In this document: positions 47,576 through 62,500 of the stretch, piece after piece
How the letters are laid out: every line of letters begins with the position of its first letter
Numbering within the stretch: position 1 is the stretch's first letter
Assembly (NCBI GenBank): GCA_965153455.1
Contig: OZ234496.1
Coordinates: 7,697,207 to 7,761,206, forward strand
Length of the DNA stretch: 64,000 nucleotides
Reading direction: 5' to 3'
Origin: Sphagnum compactum
Taxonomy: Eukaryota > Bryophyta > Sphagnopsida > Sphagnales
Position numbers and translations under genes: made by a program
Notes under the pieces: generated by a model
What the model was told of the DNA's origin: nothing
Database searches by the model: none
The model's input: only the letters and a program-made list of their open reading frames with translations

Positions 47576-50500
47576 AAATATAGAAGAAGCTGCCAAGTCA
47601 AGCAACTTTCCAAACATAAGTAGTTGAAACAAAAACTCAATACTTATTATAATGAAAAGCATATTTTAAAAAATGAAAGTTACCCAAAGTACTTCCATGC
47701 TCCCTCTCCTTGCCTCTAATCTGAGAAAGACAAACATCACAATTTAAAACTAAAAGCTCATATCTTTATATATTATTGGTTCTCACCCAAGAAAACTTGC
47801 CAAAATTGTACAAAATTTGCATAACATAAATGTCATTGATCACCTCATTAGTTGCCCTCAAATTTCCCCTCATAACTTTGATTAAATGAAAAATTTAGGT
47901 CGGTTGAATTGAGGGAACAAAAAACTAACCCTATAAATCTTCACCTAGGCCCCCAATTCATGAGAGATGCACGGGTGTGTACTACCTCACCTCATTGGTT
48001 GCCTTCAAATGTTTATTCTTAATTGTGGTGGTCATTGATTTTTGTCTAGGCTAATACCCGTGCATAAGAGCTTGGGTATCTCCCATTCATGACCTTATAA
48101 CTAATTTTGCTTTACGAATACATTAAATGGGACCAAATGTTTCACTTGCACCATATTTTACTTTTGGGTCATTGTTAGGTGAATAAATTTAACATGAATT
48201 TAGGGTTTTCTCCAACTTATGAACACCAAGAAACTTTGAATGTTGCCCAATTTTCAAGTGCATGCTAGAATTTTTTTTGCTCTTTATTTCATATCATATC
48301 ACCTATCATATGCAACCTACCAAGAACGATAACAATGATGGAACACATGTTGACAACAATAATAATTCACATATCCATGTCATTTCATGAAGTTCCAACT
48401 TGCAAATTTTTGTGAATAGACAATTTCAAATTGCCCAATCATTTCAAATTTGTGAAGTTCATGTCCAAGCAACAATAATGAACTATATGGTAAGGTTCTT
48501 ATTGCAATGGACATGTTTGCTTGGATTATATATATATATATATTGATATTGCAAAGCAAGTTTGAGATATTAATTGGTAAACTTAAACTAGTGGAAATAG
48601 AGTTCAAGGAACAATTTTTTTTGAACATATGACAAATATTTTTCACCTATTCCTTTGGTGATTAATATTCTAAAAACCTTGTTTTTTGGAAAGAAAGTTG
48701 TTGTATGGTTGTTGTTGCATTATGTAATGTTCCATTGATGGTAGTTGCACATAAGGGTAGTTGGTTGCATCTAGTGCTTGTGCAAGGTATTAATTACATG
48801 GGGGCCATAAATTGAGATATTTGAATGAAAGAAAGTTGATTCTTTTGAATTTTCCAATAAATTTTGTACATGGCCATATATGACATCAGTGGACCCCTTT
48901 CATAGCTCATAAACAGCCTAAGCAATTTTTTTTAAAATGTTAAAATTTAAAAAAATTATTTCATACATTGATTATATGCAAATTTAAGAAAAATAAAATA
49001 AAAAATCACGGATGAACTTCATAACTGAACTCAGGTTCCATTGTCTTCACACCATCTTCCCGGTGTGTTTGCACAGGTTCCCAATGATGTTCCCAACATG
49101 TTCCCCCAAAGTTTCCCAATAGCCTGAGATTTTATCCCTCCCCAAAAGTTGAACTTTCATAAACTATTCAGCTAGGTTGAAAGGAAGCACCTCTATAACT
49201 TTTATTTTTGGGGGAGTGCCCAAATGTTTCCCCCAAAAACAAATTGATGGGCCTATCAAAATGGCTCCTTGAAATTTTGATTTTTTTTTTTTAAAAACAA
49301 AACCAAAAAAGAAAAACTTTGGGTGAACATTACCCGTGCCCTCCTTCCACCCACCCCCCTCTCCCCCAACAAACTAATTAATACAACCAACAATGGTAGG
49401 TACCCTTAACAACAATAGGTAATTTGCAAAGATGTAGTAATACCCAATACATAAAACAAACAACAAATGATTTACCCAAACTTCCCGAATCCAACAAAGA
49501 AGAAAAGAGAGAAAGAGAGAGAGAAAGAGAGAAAGAGAGAGAGGGTTTAGGGTTTAGGGTTGGAGAGGGTTCCAATTGGCTAACCCTTGATTAGCACTAC
49601 TCGATTGTGTGTACATAGATGAGCTAGACCCACCCTACCCCCCAACTACTTTCTATTGTCATTCCATTCAATGAAGGAAAACTCACAAGCACCCTTGAAT
49701 GCAACGAGCTAGGAGAAAGCACAATATCAAGTTTCCCATGGTGGTGAAGGGGGAGAAGAAGGTGGATGATGGTGGTGGTGGTGGTGGTGGTGGGGTAGCT
49801 TGCTTTGTCACTTGGATACACACTATCTAATGTCCACTACTACACCTTTGATTGATTGCACCAAAGGATCAAAACAATCTCCTTGTTAGGGTTAGGTGTT
49901 TGTTGGTAACAAGGACCTCGAAGGGATGATGCCCACTAGTGATGAAGAAGAATAAGTTGATGCCCACTATTCAAGCAAGCAAAGAATCTAATAAACACAC
50001 ACCCACATGTAAAAGAATTGGTAGAATGTTTCTAATGTTTGTGAAGGGCCGCTTACCTTCCCTAAAATTTGTGTCTAAACATGAGCCGAGGCATCTAAAA
50101 GCCTCCCATGATAGACATCTAATAGGTTCCCCATTTCCCACCTTATGTACAAGGTTCCCCATTATTTTTTAATGAAACCTTACACATAAGGTTTAGGGTT
50201 TAGGCCTCCTCTCTTTTGAAATTCCATCATAGCCATCTATTTTAAATGTCAAATTTCTACTAGACTTTTTATGTCAGATAAGGACCTTCAATGGGGGGTG
50301 GTTATGGGAATTCAAGTCCTTGAACTCATCTCCCACCTCACATTGGGCCCTCATTCCCATAACGACCCTATTCTTGGTCCTTAGCCTACACATATCGGCA
50401 ATTTTTTGGTGGTGAATTCTCACCGGATTTTGACCTATAATTAGGTCTGTTTACCATTGCACCTAGAAAATGGGGTTTTTTTTTTTTTAAAAGGAAATTC

Positions 50501-53500
50501 TTTGTCAAAAGGTTGTAAAAAAAAGTGTGTTCTTGATCAAAACTATTTGCTAAACCTTAAACCCCATTATTTGTGAGCTTCCAAGCTACGCAATAACTAC
50601 ACGGTACCATCTTGTCATCAAATATTGTCAATGCTTTTGTCTTTCACTAGAAACTCTTCAACTCCCCTATTCTTGAATTTTGTCATCAACAAATAGGGGC
50701 TCTTGCCATTGTCATGTATGCACTTTTAGTTGAAAGAAATCACCAAATTATAGTTGTCATTAAGAAGTTAATGTTAGAATCTGAATCCAACTTTAACAAG
50801 TCCATTCAATGTGGCTCAAGAATGGATGTTGATGAATTGGTTGTCAACAAAACCAAGAATTTGATTTAGGGTGTTAGATTCATCTCCCTCTCATGCGATA
50901 AAATCACAATTTGTGATCAATATTCTTGAGTCATCTTGGGTTTCCATTCATGCATTTATGGTTAAAGATTGGCAACAAACTTTTTTTTTGTTGTTATTCT
51001 TGAAACAAGTGGTTGACGGCATTATTTGAAACAATATGAAGCGAATTCTAGTGGATGTCATGGTGGTCATTGGGTAATTTGACTCAAAATTTTTGTTATT
51101 TAAACTAATAAATGTTGAGTTAATAAAGTGATTGTATTTTAGGGTGTTAAAATATGTGTGATAGTGCAATTGAAACTAGAATGCGAGTCAAAACACATTC
51201 AAAACAAGCACAAAGGACGTCAGATGTTAGAAATTATCATAAAAATTAATATTTTATTTTATTTATTGTCATTTGAAACCATGATAATTAGAGCACATTA
51301 TTTTTTTCTAACACATATGAATGTTAAGAAACTCAAATTAAACATGCATTTGATTCAATTTCAAGTTTTGGTTTAGTTAAAAACGTTTGAAATAGAAATT
51401 TTTTATCATTAGAAACATTTTTACAAAGGATATTCAAGGATTCATATAATAAAAGTAAGTTTATGGTGAAAAATTGAGATGATAATAACCTATTAAACAC
51501 ATTTTTAAAAAATCACAATTTCAAAAATGTGGAATTCTAAAACTTTGAAAATTTGAAGTATATACAATTGAAAATTCAAAAATTCAAAACTCAAAAATAT
51601 TTTACCACATATAAATGGGGTATAATGTACATGATGTATTGAATAAAGTTGTAGTTTATAATACATTAAATTGAAGCTTAAAAAAATGAACATTTTTTTG
51701 TAAGATTTGAATTATCATCATTTCTCAAAATGAAACATAAAATTTGCAAAAAATCTATATACTTTTATAAATGCAGATTTATTAAAAAATTATGATTTAT
51801 TGGAAATTTTCTAATCATTTTTCATAACAAATTGCAAAAAAAATTCAAAAAATCATTTGTATGGAAAAATCATTTTGGGGGAAAAGGATAAATAATTATA
51901 ATATAAAGTAACACTTGTGGCTCCTTTGAATGTGTTTTGACCCATGCACCATTCATGATTAGTGTACATTGCATGAGCCATCACACTAATATAACAATGA
52001 CAATCCAAACTATTTCTAAGCTAAGCATTGTAAAAAAGATTAACAATGTGCTACATCATTTATATGCATACCTATTTTTCTCACAATCCAAAAAGAACTC
52101 AAAAATTTGTTGAATTAGTTAACATTTGAAAACAAGATGTAACACATTTTCAAAAACATAAAAACATGTTAGATTTCAATGTTGTTCCCAACCAAAAAAA
52201 AACATTGAATGAATACAAAGCCCTAATTTTGAAGATGCATGAAGATGGTGCTACAATCACACAAGTTGCCCATAACCTAGAGCTTTTTTTAACTTGAAAG
52301 TAATGTTGGGATTATTTGTGTCATGCTTGAAAGACTAAATGAACTAATCAAATTCTCTCAATTTCAACAATGTTTTGTTTGTGATTTCATTTTTACAATA
52401 AAATTGTGCAAAGCAAGTTTTTGCTATTGGTACAATGACCCCAAATTATTTACATGAATGACATGTTCAATAGCTACTAGAATTTGTTGAGTGGGACATC
52501 AAATGTGGTGGCGCATGAATGGGCACCAATATACATATAGTTTGGAAAACTTGAATTTCCAAATTGCTAACACTACTTCCATTTTGATGCATTGTCATTG
52601 TCCTTAAATGAAGTTTTATGTGCTTAAAACTTGAGCTCTATTCCAACATACCATCAATGATGTTCAAGGTAATGTTTTGAAGCAATAGCCAAGGTTAATG
52701 AACTTGGAAAACAATTTATTGCACAAGTTGTGATGGATGCCATAGGTGTAGCTTACTCACATTGTAACTAAAATCCTTGTTTCAAGCAACTTTCCACATT
52801 CATATGACTATCTTTGAAAAGATTCTACTACCAACCTAAGAAGCTTGGATACACCTAAACATGGATGCTAGCAACACTTGATGTGAACATTTTAGACTTG
52901 TAGTGTTTTTCTTCAAGATCACGATGAAGTCTAATGGGTCATATAATAGCTCATGGATCTCAATCCATTATCTAAACATTGAAAGAATGTTTCATTCAAT
53001 GCATTATCATGCGCCCAACTCAATGAGTTCACAAAAGATAACAAAGTTGGCTATGGTATTTCAAATGTATGGAATATGAAAAAACTTTATCAACCTTGAC
53101 ATTTATGACTTGGAAAGACTTCAAAGTAAACTTTGTGAGCATTTGGATTTGGTGGTTCATTGTTTGCATAACATTTTTATAGTTTTGATATTTTTGTCAT
53201 GACAATGCCATCATAGTTTGGATTGAGGAGAAAGTAAGGAGGGGTCTCTTGGCTTGAGCCAAAAACAATCTCAAATGTTCAATGGTTCATTGTCATTATG
53301 TAAATGGAAAGCTCTAGGTTTTTTAAACATCGTTGCTTTAATCATGAGAACTTTCCATGCCCACATATTGTGAGTTTCATTGCATTATAAATGTTGGGCA
53401 TGTTTGGCTCATCTTCTAGCATATAAATGGGTCAAAACATATTGGGGTATCCCATTTGAAACACAAGGAAAGATTCTTAAGACTTTGAAACTTACTTTTT

Positions 53501-54843
53501 TCTTCACAAAACCTAACACCTATCTTAGATTCCCCCTTATTTTTCATGTCAAATGAAACAAATTTCCGCCTCCAATTTAATATATGAGTCTAAATTTTTA
53601 TTTTCATTTATGAAAGTAAGAATAATAAAATTTATCCAATGTGAACTATGTTCTATCAATGACCCCCAATTCCCAAAATGTTCACTTTTTGGAACTTGTA
53701 TGTTGCAATAGGACATTTGGTTTTTGTCACATTTGAATGTTTTATACACATTAGCACCTAAGGTGTTTGTGGTAGAAAACTTGGGCCAAAATGAACATGC
53801 AAAAAGGAAACCTTAAGACCTTATACAAAGTTTGTTTGAACCCAGTTGAGCAATTGGAAGACCATAAAAAACACAAAAGATGTTAGACAAAGGCTACTTG
53901 AACACCTATGAAGAAGCAGAGGACCATAAGGCCCTAGGCAAAAGTTGTTTCGACACAAATGAACAAGAGGAAGACCATCAACACCCTAAATAGAAGCTAA
54001 TTGAATTACCCAAACCAACAAGGGGAAGACCATCACCATTACAAATCAAATGGGCACAAAAAGGGAATATGATTTTTTTGTAATGTACATAGTTTGACTA
54101 CAAATATAAATATCAATTGTTAGAATCATCTAGCTCTAGCAAATCAACCATGTTGATGCAAAATTCTAAGCATTAGACTTCAATTTCCAAGCAATGTTTT
54201 AGAAAACACCTCAAAAGTTTTTAGGTTAAAATTGTTTGATAGTAAAAAATGTCAAAGTTCACAATCTCAAATGGATGCCATGCCATTGTATCACCCACAA
54301 CTTTATAACAAGCTCAATTTATTCAATGAAAACATCACATCATTGAAGGTCTATAGGGAAGCGAATGAGAATATGTTCAATGACGAGGGCATCCATGATA
54401 GGATGGAGTAGGTGACCGGGGTTTTCATATAACAATAGTTCATGACTATGGTCTATAGGTTTTGGGGTACACCTCTTTGTACTCCTTGGTTTTCTTTATG
54501 CACTTGCACTTTACACACTAGGTTCACCACCAATTACAAAATACATTCAAACCAAAAATTCAAGAGCCCAAAGTGAAAGCAAGAAAAGAAGAAGAATGGT
54601 TTCAAGGTATCATTTTGCAATGGGTAGAACAACTCAATTCATGTCAAATCTAAATGCAAATTTGAATTTCACACCCCATTTGGACACTTTGTAAAATTTT
54701 GGTGCCAACTTCACAATTACGACTTGTGTATTGAGCAAACACAAGCTTCCAATGTCATTGTTTGCTAGACTTTATGGATAACTTCATTGTCTATCAACTC
54801 ACAATATTCTTTGCCACCTATTTCTTTTATAACTAATATACAT

Positions 54844-54993
54844 TAATTGAGAATGTGGTTTTCATCACACAAAAAGTTGCGGCTCATGACACATGTGTAA
54901 GTATACTTCATAGCTTCATCCTTTGTTTTACCTCACATTCACGTGTGTCATGAGCTATGACTTTTTGTGTGGGTAAAACCACATTCTCAATTA
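54844..54993. repeat. 150-bp foldback with 54-bp arms
   Basis: Left arm 54844-54897 and right arm 54940-54993 are reverse complements with only a few mismatches, including TAATTGAGAATGTGGTTTT and GCTCATGACACA, over a loop of about 42 bp. The form fits a MITE or a long RNA hairpin. No open frame. Confidence 0.85.
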
Positions 54994-55091
54994 GCATTTC
55001 TAGTGTGGCTACATGTACCCATAGAATCTTGAATGTTTGTCAAATTGGAATCTCATTCACTTTTTAACATGAGTTGCTATAGGCCATCACC

Positions 55092-55122
55092 CTTCTTCTT
55101 CTTCTTCTTCTTCTTCTTCTTC
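55092..55122. repeat. (CTT)n microsatellite
   Basis: About ten CTT units. Confidence 0.95.
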
Positions 55123-56508
55123 AACATGCTTTAGACTTGAGACCATAAGAGCAAAATTGTCTACTATAAGGTGTTGTTAGGTAGTCAGATATTTAGCACA
55201 AGTGAGACATACAGGATCATTTTTTGGGGCTTTTGGGTAAGTTAAGTTGTGCACGTTGTTTCAATTATTTTTGGGACTTTAATATTTCACTTCAAACTCG
55301 ATTGACCAAAGCATCTTTACAAAGAAGGCCGAGTTGTGGGAAACGAGGCTCTAAAGTTCAAAATCTTGCCAAAATGAGAATGGTGTCCAAATGAGAATGA
55401 GGATGGTAGATCATGAGGTATTAGTAGGCCAAGAGTTCTTACACCTACTCCTTAAGGCTAGCAGGGATCATACACCTACCTATAGGCATAAGATCTGTTG
55501 TTGCACTCTTAAGAGAGTAGGCATTACATCCCTACTATGTTATTCATAGATGTAAGGTGCCCTACAAATATACTCAGGATCCTTCTGTTCTTCCTTTCGT
55601 ACTACATAAGGAAGCTGGCAAAACAACCCAATTAGCTCAGAGAATATCATAATTCCCAGCAATAATTTGCATCATGACTCATGATCTGCTTTTGGCATCA
55701 CCAACCCCACCACACACACAAAATCAATCTCTCTCTCTCTCTCTCTCCAAGAATTAATAACACCCTTTTACTTTTGATGAATTGTAATTCATGCAGCTTT
55801 GCCACTTCACATGAATCCCTCTAGAAGCCCCAACTTAAACCCTACAAAATCGGGGTTATGGAACATCATCCAAAAAAATCTCTTTACTTGTCCTTTCGGA
55901 GATCATTATATCCTCTGCATAATTACAAGTTCAAACTCAATTTCCAACTATTTAAAGGCTGTACTGCATCCAAAGCACTGTATACTTGTATATTTACAAG
56001 TTGAAACTCAGTTTCACATACAAATGCTCTTCTTTCAAGCTATTAATTGTGCTCTAAAGGTCTATTTTCAAGATACCTATGGCTTGGGTAAGGATCACAC
56101 AGATCAGAGACCTTTTTCCTTTCAATGCCGGAGTCAAATTATTACCTCTTTTCTCACAGCTCACAACAGTTCACCAAATACAAAAAAGTCCCTACACAAA
56201 AGTGACACCACCAAGTCAAAATTTCTCCTGCTCTCTGAGCAAAAATTCAGGGGTACCCATCTACTTTGACCTTGCATGCAGAGCCAAAACTGTGTCGTCC
56301 ACTCTTTGGTTCCCCAATGCACTCACATCTCACAAACACTTCCATCTTTTTTGTCTCCTACAGTAAACACATCTATCTATCTGCATCCAGAGCTCTATAA
56401 ATTCAGAAAAACTGGAACTCACTCTGCAACCCTCTACTACCTCCTATGATACCTTAGTACTATGTTCAATTGACAACAAGCAGCAAATGAAAAAGATTCA
56501 ATCAAAAC

Positions 56509-59500
56509 TCAAGCTGCAGATTCTATCATTTGATCAATGTTTTGTAGTAAGTCAAATGAGCCTGTTCCCATTTCGACGATGCGCCCCATCACGATTCGTG
56601 CAGATGGTGACTCGAGATGGTCAGTCTGCTTTTGCAAAGTTGCATCCATCAGAAATGTGGTGGCTGTTTCAAAGCTCATTTTCAGAAATGGTGATGGGCT
56701 GGAGTTAATGCCCATTCGATTGCACGGTCGGTAGCCACCTTGGAATGTCATGAAGTCTGCAATGAGACCCAAGTGCCTAGGGTCCACTGAAATCCCGTAC
56801 GAACCAAAACCAGCCTGTACTTCTGACAAAATTGTTGCACGACACACCTCCACGCCATAGACCTGCAGATCACCAAATCATTAACAATCAAGGATCAAAA
56901 TGGGTTTGCGCATTCTGAGCAGTTGGACATACTCATTTTGGATTGGGACTGTTTTGAGCAACAATCAACTGTTACAAGCATCATGACACCTACTAAAGAT
57001 AGGAAGTATTATGGGCATATTTTTCAGTGGAAGAAAAGATTGTGGACCTGAAGCATGGATGCAATGTTGTTGGTGGTGAGATGATGCAGATCCAGATCAT
57101 CTGAGAGCATCCACAAGCCCTCAAAATTTACACCATCGGTCTGCAGTGCAGGCCTGTTGGGATCGCCCTTGAAGTCAATGACAGCACATTTCTCAATGCC
57201 TGCCAATGCTCGCACAGTCACCAACTTTGCCACTCTCTCTACAATCTGCATTTTACCACATCAGGTAGAACCAGAAACCCCCCATAAATGCTTCCACCAC
57301 ACGTGGATTCCAGTCCCACCCAATCACCTCAATCTATTCTCCATTGTTGATCTCAAAATCCCTTCAAACTCTACACAAATTATTGAGAAGGAGCAACACA
57401 TGCAGAGTAAAGGATTTCCATCAGTACCTATTTTGGAGAAACTGCAGCCAGAGTTTGTGTGCAAAGAAAAGAGTTCAACCAGAAACTGCAAGTGCCCAGG
57501 GAAGTAAGTACCTCAGCCAGTATGATATGTGGGCTCTGTGGCTTCACACTAAAGTGCATCTCAAACAAGGACCCTTTTACAGTCAATGTTTCTGCCATTT
57601 TTTCACCTCCTTTTGGCTTCTTGCCACTCTTGGGTTTTACTCCTTTTGCACCCAACTTCACAGTTGTAGGCTCTTGAGTGGAGACCGGGGTGTCTTCACC
57701 ATCATCATCATCCCCAATGTAGATGCCCCTCCTTTCCTCATTATCCTGTGTGACCTGTCCACCACCACCACCATCCTCCTCACCTTCATCATCAGCAAGC
57801 TGTTCATGCAGATCCCTGTGACGGGTTTCTTCTGCAATTGCTTTTTCATCATCATCTGCTTCATCATCATATCCCCTCTCATCATTGTCTTGTCCTCTGC
57901 GTTTTTCAGCATCTGCCCCTTCTTCTTCTTCGTCTTTCTCATCAATGTCATCATCTTCATGCTCCCCTGCTTCCACATCATTATGTTTGCTTCCCTTTGG
58001 CTCTGGCCCATCTGCATCAACTACCAACCATTGAACCCATTTTTATATTTTACTCATGAGGGTTTAGGGTTTAGGGTTTTTCCCTCATCAGTAAAAGACT
58101 CCAAGTCACATTAATTCTGGAGAATTTCCATGCCTCTCAAACAGAATGACAGCACTCCAATGCAATTCCTGACCACACAAGCAAAAGATTATATCTCCAA
58201 GAAAACATCTGGAGCTTGTTTAGCAGTATGATAGAAAATACCTGCTGCAGCAGGTGCAGTCGAGTCTCCTTCCCCCATTTGTGAAGGTTGTAGGACTTGA
58301 ATAGCATTGTCTTTGCTCTTGCCAGAGCTAGCTTTAAAAGCCTTTTCAACTTCTTTCATCAGTTTTGGGATGAACATTGTGCGCACTACTTGTTCACACT
58401 CATCAAGCTGCAGGTTCAAATGCTGTGGGTAGCGATCTGGGGAATACAGCTTCAGAATCACCTTGTACACTTTGGACACTTGACCATTCTGCACCGAATA
58501 GGGAACCTCCCCGACCTCAATCTTCTCTATCAGATCTACTAACCGCAGTTTTCTCAAATGGGTGGCTAACCTTTCTGCATCCTCTCTGCAGAAAACATCC
58601 ATGTCAGAAGATCCGTCATCCTCACAGTATATGATGCTGATTGCAACCGAGGGGCCAACTGCGAAATTCTATAAAGGAAAGGCTCGATGATCAAGCTAAA
58701 GCTACTGTTGAATGTCGACTGACCTTGTCTTGCCAGGTCTCAAGGGGCAAGTCATAATGGGTGTGGAAATGTCTTTTGATGCTGTCATCAGAATTTCACG
58801 CAGACGAGGAATCCCAAGTGTTACATTCATCTCCCCCCGCCCTGCAAAGTGAAACGTGTTGAGCCTGAAAAACCAACAAACCACAAATCAAGGGATGTGA
58901 AAGACAATCAATCTGGACAGACAAAATACTTCTGTGGACAGTAGTCTTCAAGGTGATTGTTCAATAATCTCTTCTCACCTTAATTTTGGAGAGCATTGAA
59001 AGGAGACAGGTTACTTACGTCATTTGTGTGGAAGGCTCTCCAACAGATTGTGCTGCTAACACACCCACTGGTTCACCTGGCTGAGCGAGACTTGATCCGT
59101 ACTTGAGTCTCATCAGAAACCGGAAGTCTTCTCTATTCCTGTGCTTTCGAAGGTGCAACCGTTTTCTGTCGGCCCTTGATTTTGATATCTCAGCAATGAA
59201 TCCTTCTAGCTTTTCCTCAAAGGCTTTTGACATGGATTCCTGTGAGTCCTCTTCCATGGAGACCTTATTATCAGCACTACCATCTGGACCATTCTCCTTT
59301 CCCACTAGTTTTCGTCTCCTCTTGCTGCTTTCTCGAAGATGTTCCACCTCATCCTTCCCAAGCCGCATTGCTACCAGATCTTGATTCTGAACACATAAAG
59401 CATCAAATCCACCACTTCTTACAATCCCATCATCAGCTAAGACCACTCTAGTATGTCAGCTTGGGACAAAATTTGTCAAACAACATCAAGTGCATACTCA

Positions 59501-62500
59501 GACCAAGACATACTATAAAATCCCCAATAATGTCAAAGGCTGCCAACCTTCGTTGTCAAACTTTTTGGTGAGGACAACGATTGTGACTTACGGTAGCTAA
59601 CAATTCAAATTTTGAGAGGTGGCTGGTTTTGGAAACATCAATGCCATCCTCTCCATATCGGAACTGTACAATGGAACCATCTGAATCACGGACAGTGTAA
59701 TCGTAGTGCACTTTCAAGCATTCCAAATTCTTCATAAGACACCTTTGCAAGTACCCACTACGTGAAGTCTTAACCGCTGTGTCAACTAGCCTGCATGACA
59801 TGTAAGAAGAGTGATGAGTGAGGAAATCAGAAACACACATTAAAACTAGCCATGAAGCAGTGGTATTTGGGTATACAGAAATCTCTGAATAAAATCAAAC
59901 AATAACAAACATCAGCTGGGTGTTACAGGCTTTCTACCCATCCCGGCCAGCCATGCAATGGAAATAGTATTCCTGAGGCCGAAGCCCAGTCAAGAAGCGA
60001 TCACCAATGAAGCCTCCAGCACGTGCGCTTGTGTCCCACGGTGGGAAGCACGGCAAAGTTTTCCCAGACACCATTCGAGGCACACGTTTCCCTTCCAGCT
60101 CTTGTTGCCCAAGCAATGATGAAATCTGTGTAAAGTTCACCTGAAACAAGTATTTGCACACCGAAACTCTTGGGTCATGCTGCAAGTACACTTACTTTCC
60201 TCCAAGCACTGTATCCAAGGATACAAAGGAAGAAACCTGGGAATGAAGATGAGATACCCAACATACTTGCAAACAAAGAGTGCCAATGTAACCACCTGAG
60301 TGCAATTCTTTCAAGCAGATGAGCAACAGAGGAGATGTGACTAAAACCCACTGGTACAAATGAGAAGAGAATTGGCAAAAGGGAGATAGGAGGCAGCATA
60401 AGAAAATGACCCAAGAGACAATACCAGTCCTCCCTTTGCACCAGTGATGGTCATGAGGGAAAGGCAGTTGGAAGGAAATGGCTTCAGAAGGCCACGGGGG
60501 AAGATTGTGTTGTTGATATCAGATGTGATGCGATTCAGGGCACTTGTCATGAGCATGTCCAGCCGGGCACTTGCAACTTCTCCCTTACTCTGAATCTTCT
60601 TTTCAACTTTGTTCTTGACCTCCTCCATGTCCACATCAACTTCCATTGCAGCAAAAAACAACTGTTAGAATACACAAAAACAACTGGCATCTTATCTACA
60701 TTCAGAATTTAAATGAAAAGAAGACATCAAACATGCTTTTGTGATTTTTTTGGCAATGTCATTTCCTTTTGTACCTGCATTCTTGTTGATGCCGACATAC
60801 TGAGCGTTGATTCCATCACCTAGTTTCTCAGTCTTATGCAGCTTGTGGCGCCTCTGTTTCTCAGCCTTTGGGACTAAGAGCAGGTCTCCGATCCCACAGG
60901 TGAATCCATGCATCTGAAACCCAGTGGAATGTACATGGAGGGGTTAGGGTTTAGTTTTCTCCTCCACACAGAATAGCACTCTCAATAGCATCAGTGAACT
61001 GTATATACTGAAGTAATGAATAGATAGTACATCCTCACATGCACTCATACCCAAAGGAGACTTGGTCAGATAGTACTGACAGAAATCAGGCAACTAATTA
61101 GTACCCCACCCACCTGCAGGTATGCAGTGAAAAGACGGCTGAAAACAGACAGGAGTCGGCCTGCACTCTGGGCCCCATAAAGCTCCTGAAACGAATGAAT
61201 GATGCCGTACTTCTCAAACTGGGCTTTGTCAATCACCCCGCACAGCAGCTCATTGTCATTCAAAATGATTTCAAGCTCACCGCTAGTCTTACCCCAGTAC
61301 TCACCTGAGACTTTTATAGGTGCCTTCAGTGAAAACGGGGGCAACCCAAAAGTCACAAAATTGAACACTGTTGTTAGGACCTGCAAAAGAGAGATACATG
61401 TACATGTAAGGTGCTGCTGATGTCTCTGACAAGTTCAGCTCAAATGGATAGGCAAAAGCATGAATGGATTGACACTACACCCCAAACCCTCAAGTCATGC
61501 AGGCAGATATAAATTATTCAATTTGTGGGTGCAAGGGTTTAGGGTTTGACCCCTAAATCCTGCTCATTTTGCAGAAATCTGCAACTGATTGATTGATAGT
61601 GCTGTTGAGATGACAAACGCGTAACAGGAATTCAATTGCAAATGAATCACACTAAGAGGCTTACTTGCTTTCCAGTCCACAAAGGGCGAGGCTTCAAAAT
61701 AGCTGGGGGAAGAGGCATGATGGAGTAGTCATGATCTATCACACCCAAAACTGTCTGTTTCTTGCTTTTGAAGCTTGTGGGGTTGGATGAGACACAGGCT
61801 GAATACACCAGCTGCTGATACTCTTCCCTTGTCAGAAAAGTGTCCCGCTTTGTGAGCAGCGTTGCACTGCAAATATGGTCCTGGACAAAGGAAGCAAAAG
61901 AAACATGAATGTGACACAGTACCTTCAGGACAATGGAAAATGCTCACAATGTTTATCAACCCTTTTGCACAATTGCACAGCTGGGCAGATTGAGGCAGGC
62001 CAAGAAAGGTATGATCATTAGTCCATTCCTGCATAAGACAACCCATGTAGAACATTGGAAGAATATTCTGAACCTGAATAAGGCCACGAATTGGGTCACC
62101 ACTGGTAGGCACAACGTATTGTTGGTCAGCATTTACAATTTCATATGCCTCCGCCCTGCCAAGTTCCTCTTGGGGAAAATGGACATTCATCTCATCACCA
62201 TCAAAATCTGCATTGTAAGTCCTGCAACAAAGGACTAAGTTACTCAGGGAACCAGGACAAGGACTTTTCAAGCCTCATCAAGAAATCATCTCTCTCTTGA
62301 ACTCAGCAGCTAATCTCACAATGTGGAATGACCTCAAGATAATGATTACCCAAAAGCAAAAAGCCTGGCCTCTTTTTTGTGGTTTCCCTTCTGGGTTTGT
62401 GTACAAACCTGCAATTTGCATAGTGAAGCCGCAGCGTTTTCTCACCCTTAAGAACACGGGCTTGATGAGCCATTACTCCTGGTTTATGCAGAGTTGGCTG

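Larger units (their letters stand above)
43760..56508. other. Long AT-rich intergenic region, no host gene seen
   Basis: No protein family recognised in any frame. Contents: a dispersed-repeat copy (44,868-45,115), a 25-bp palindrome (46,785-46,809), an 86-bp-period duplication (47,441-47,575), (GA)n (49,499-49,542), telomere-like words (49,543-49,561 and 50,190-50,204), (GGT)n (49,764-49,793), a 150-bp foldback (54,844-54,993) and (CTT)n (about 55,092-55,122). A segment near 46,560-47,130 is GC-richer than its surroundings but unassigned. Confidence 0.65.

Noticed and set aside
57344-58114. 256-codon plus-strand ORF rich in Ile, Phe and His
   Set aside because: Antisense of the acidic polymerase I exon; GAT/GAA codons read backwards give ATC/TTC. 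No domain.
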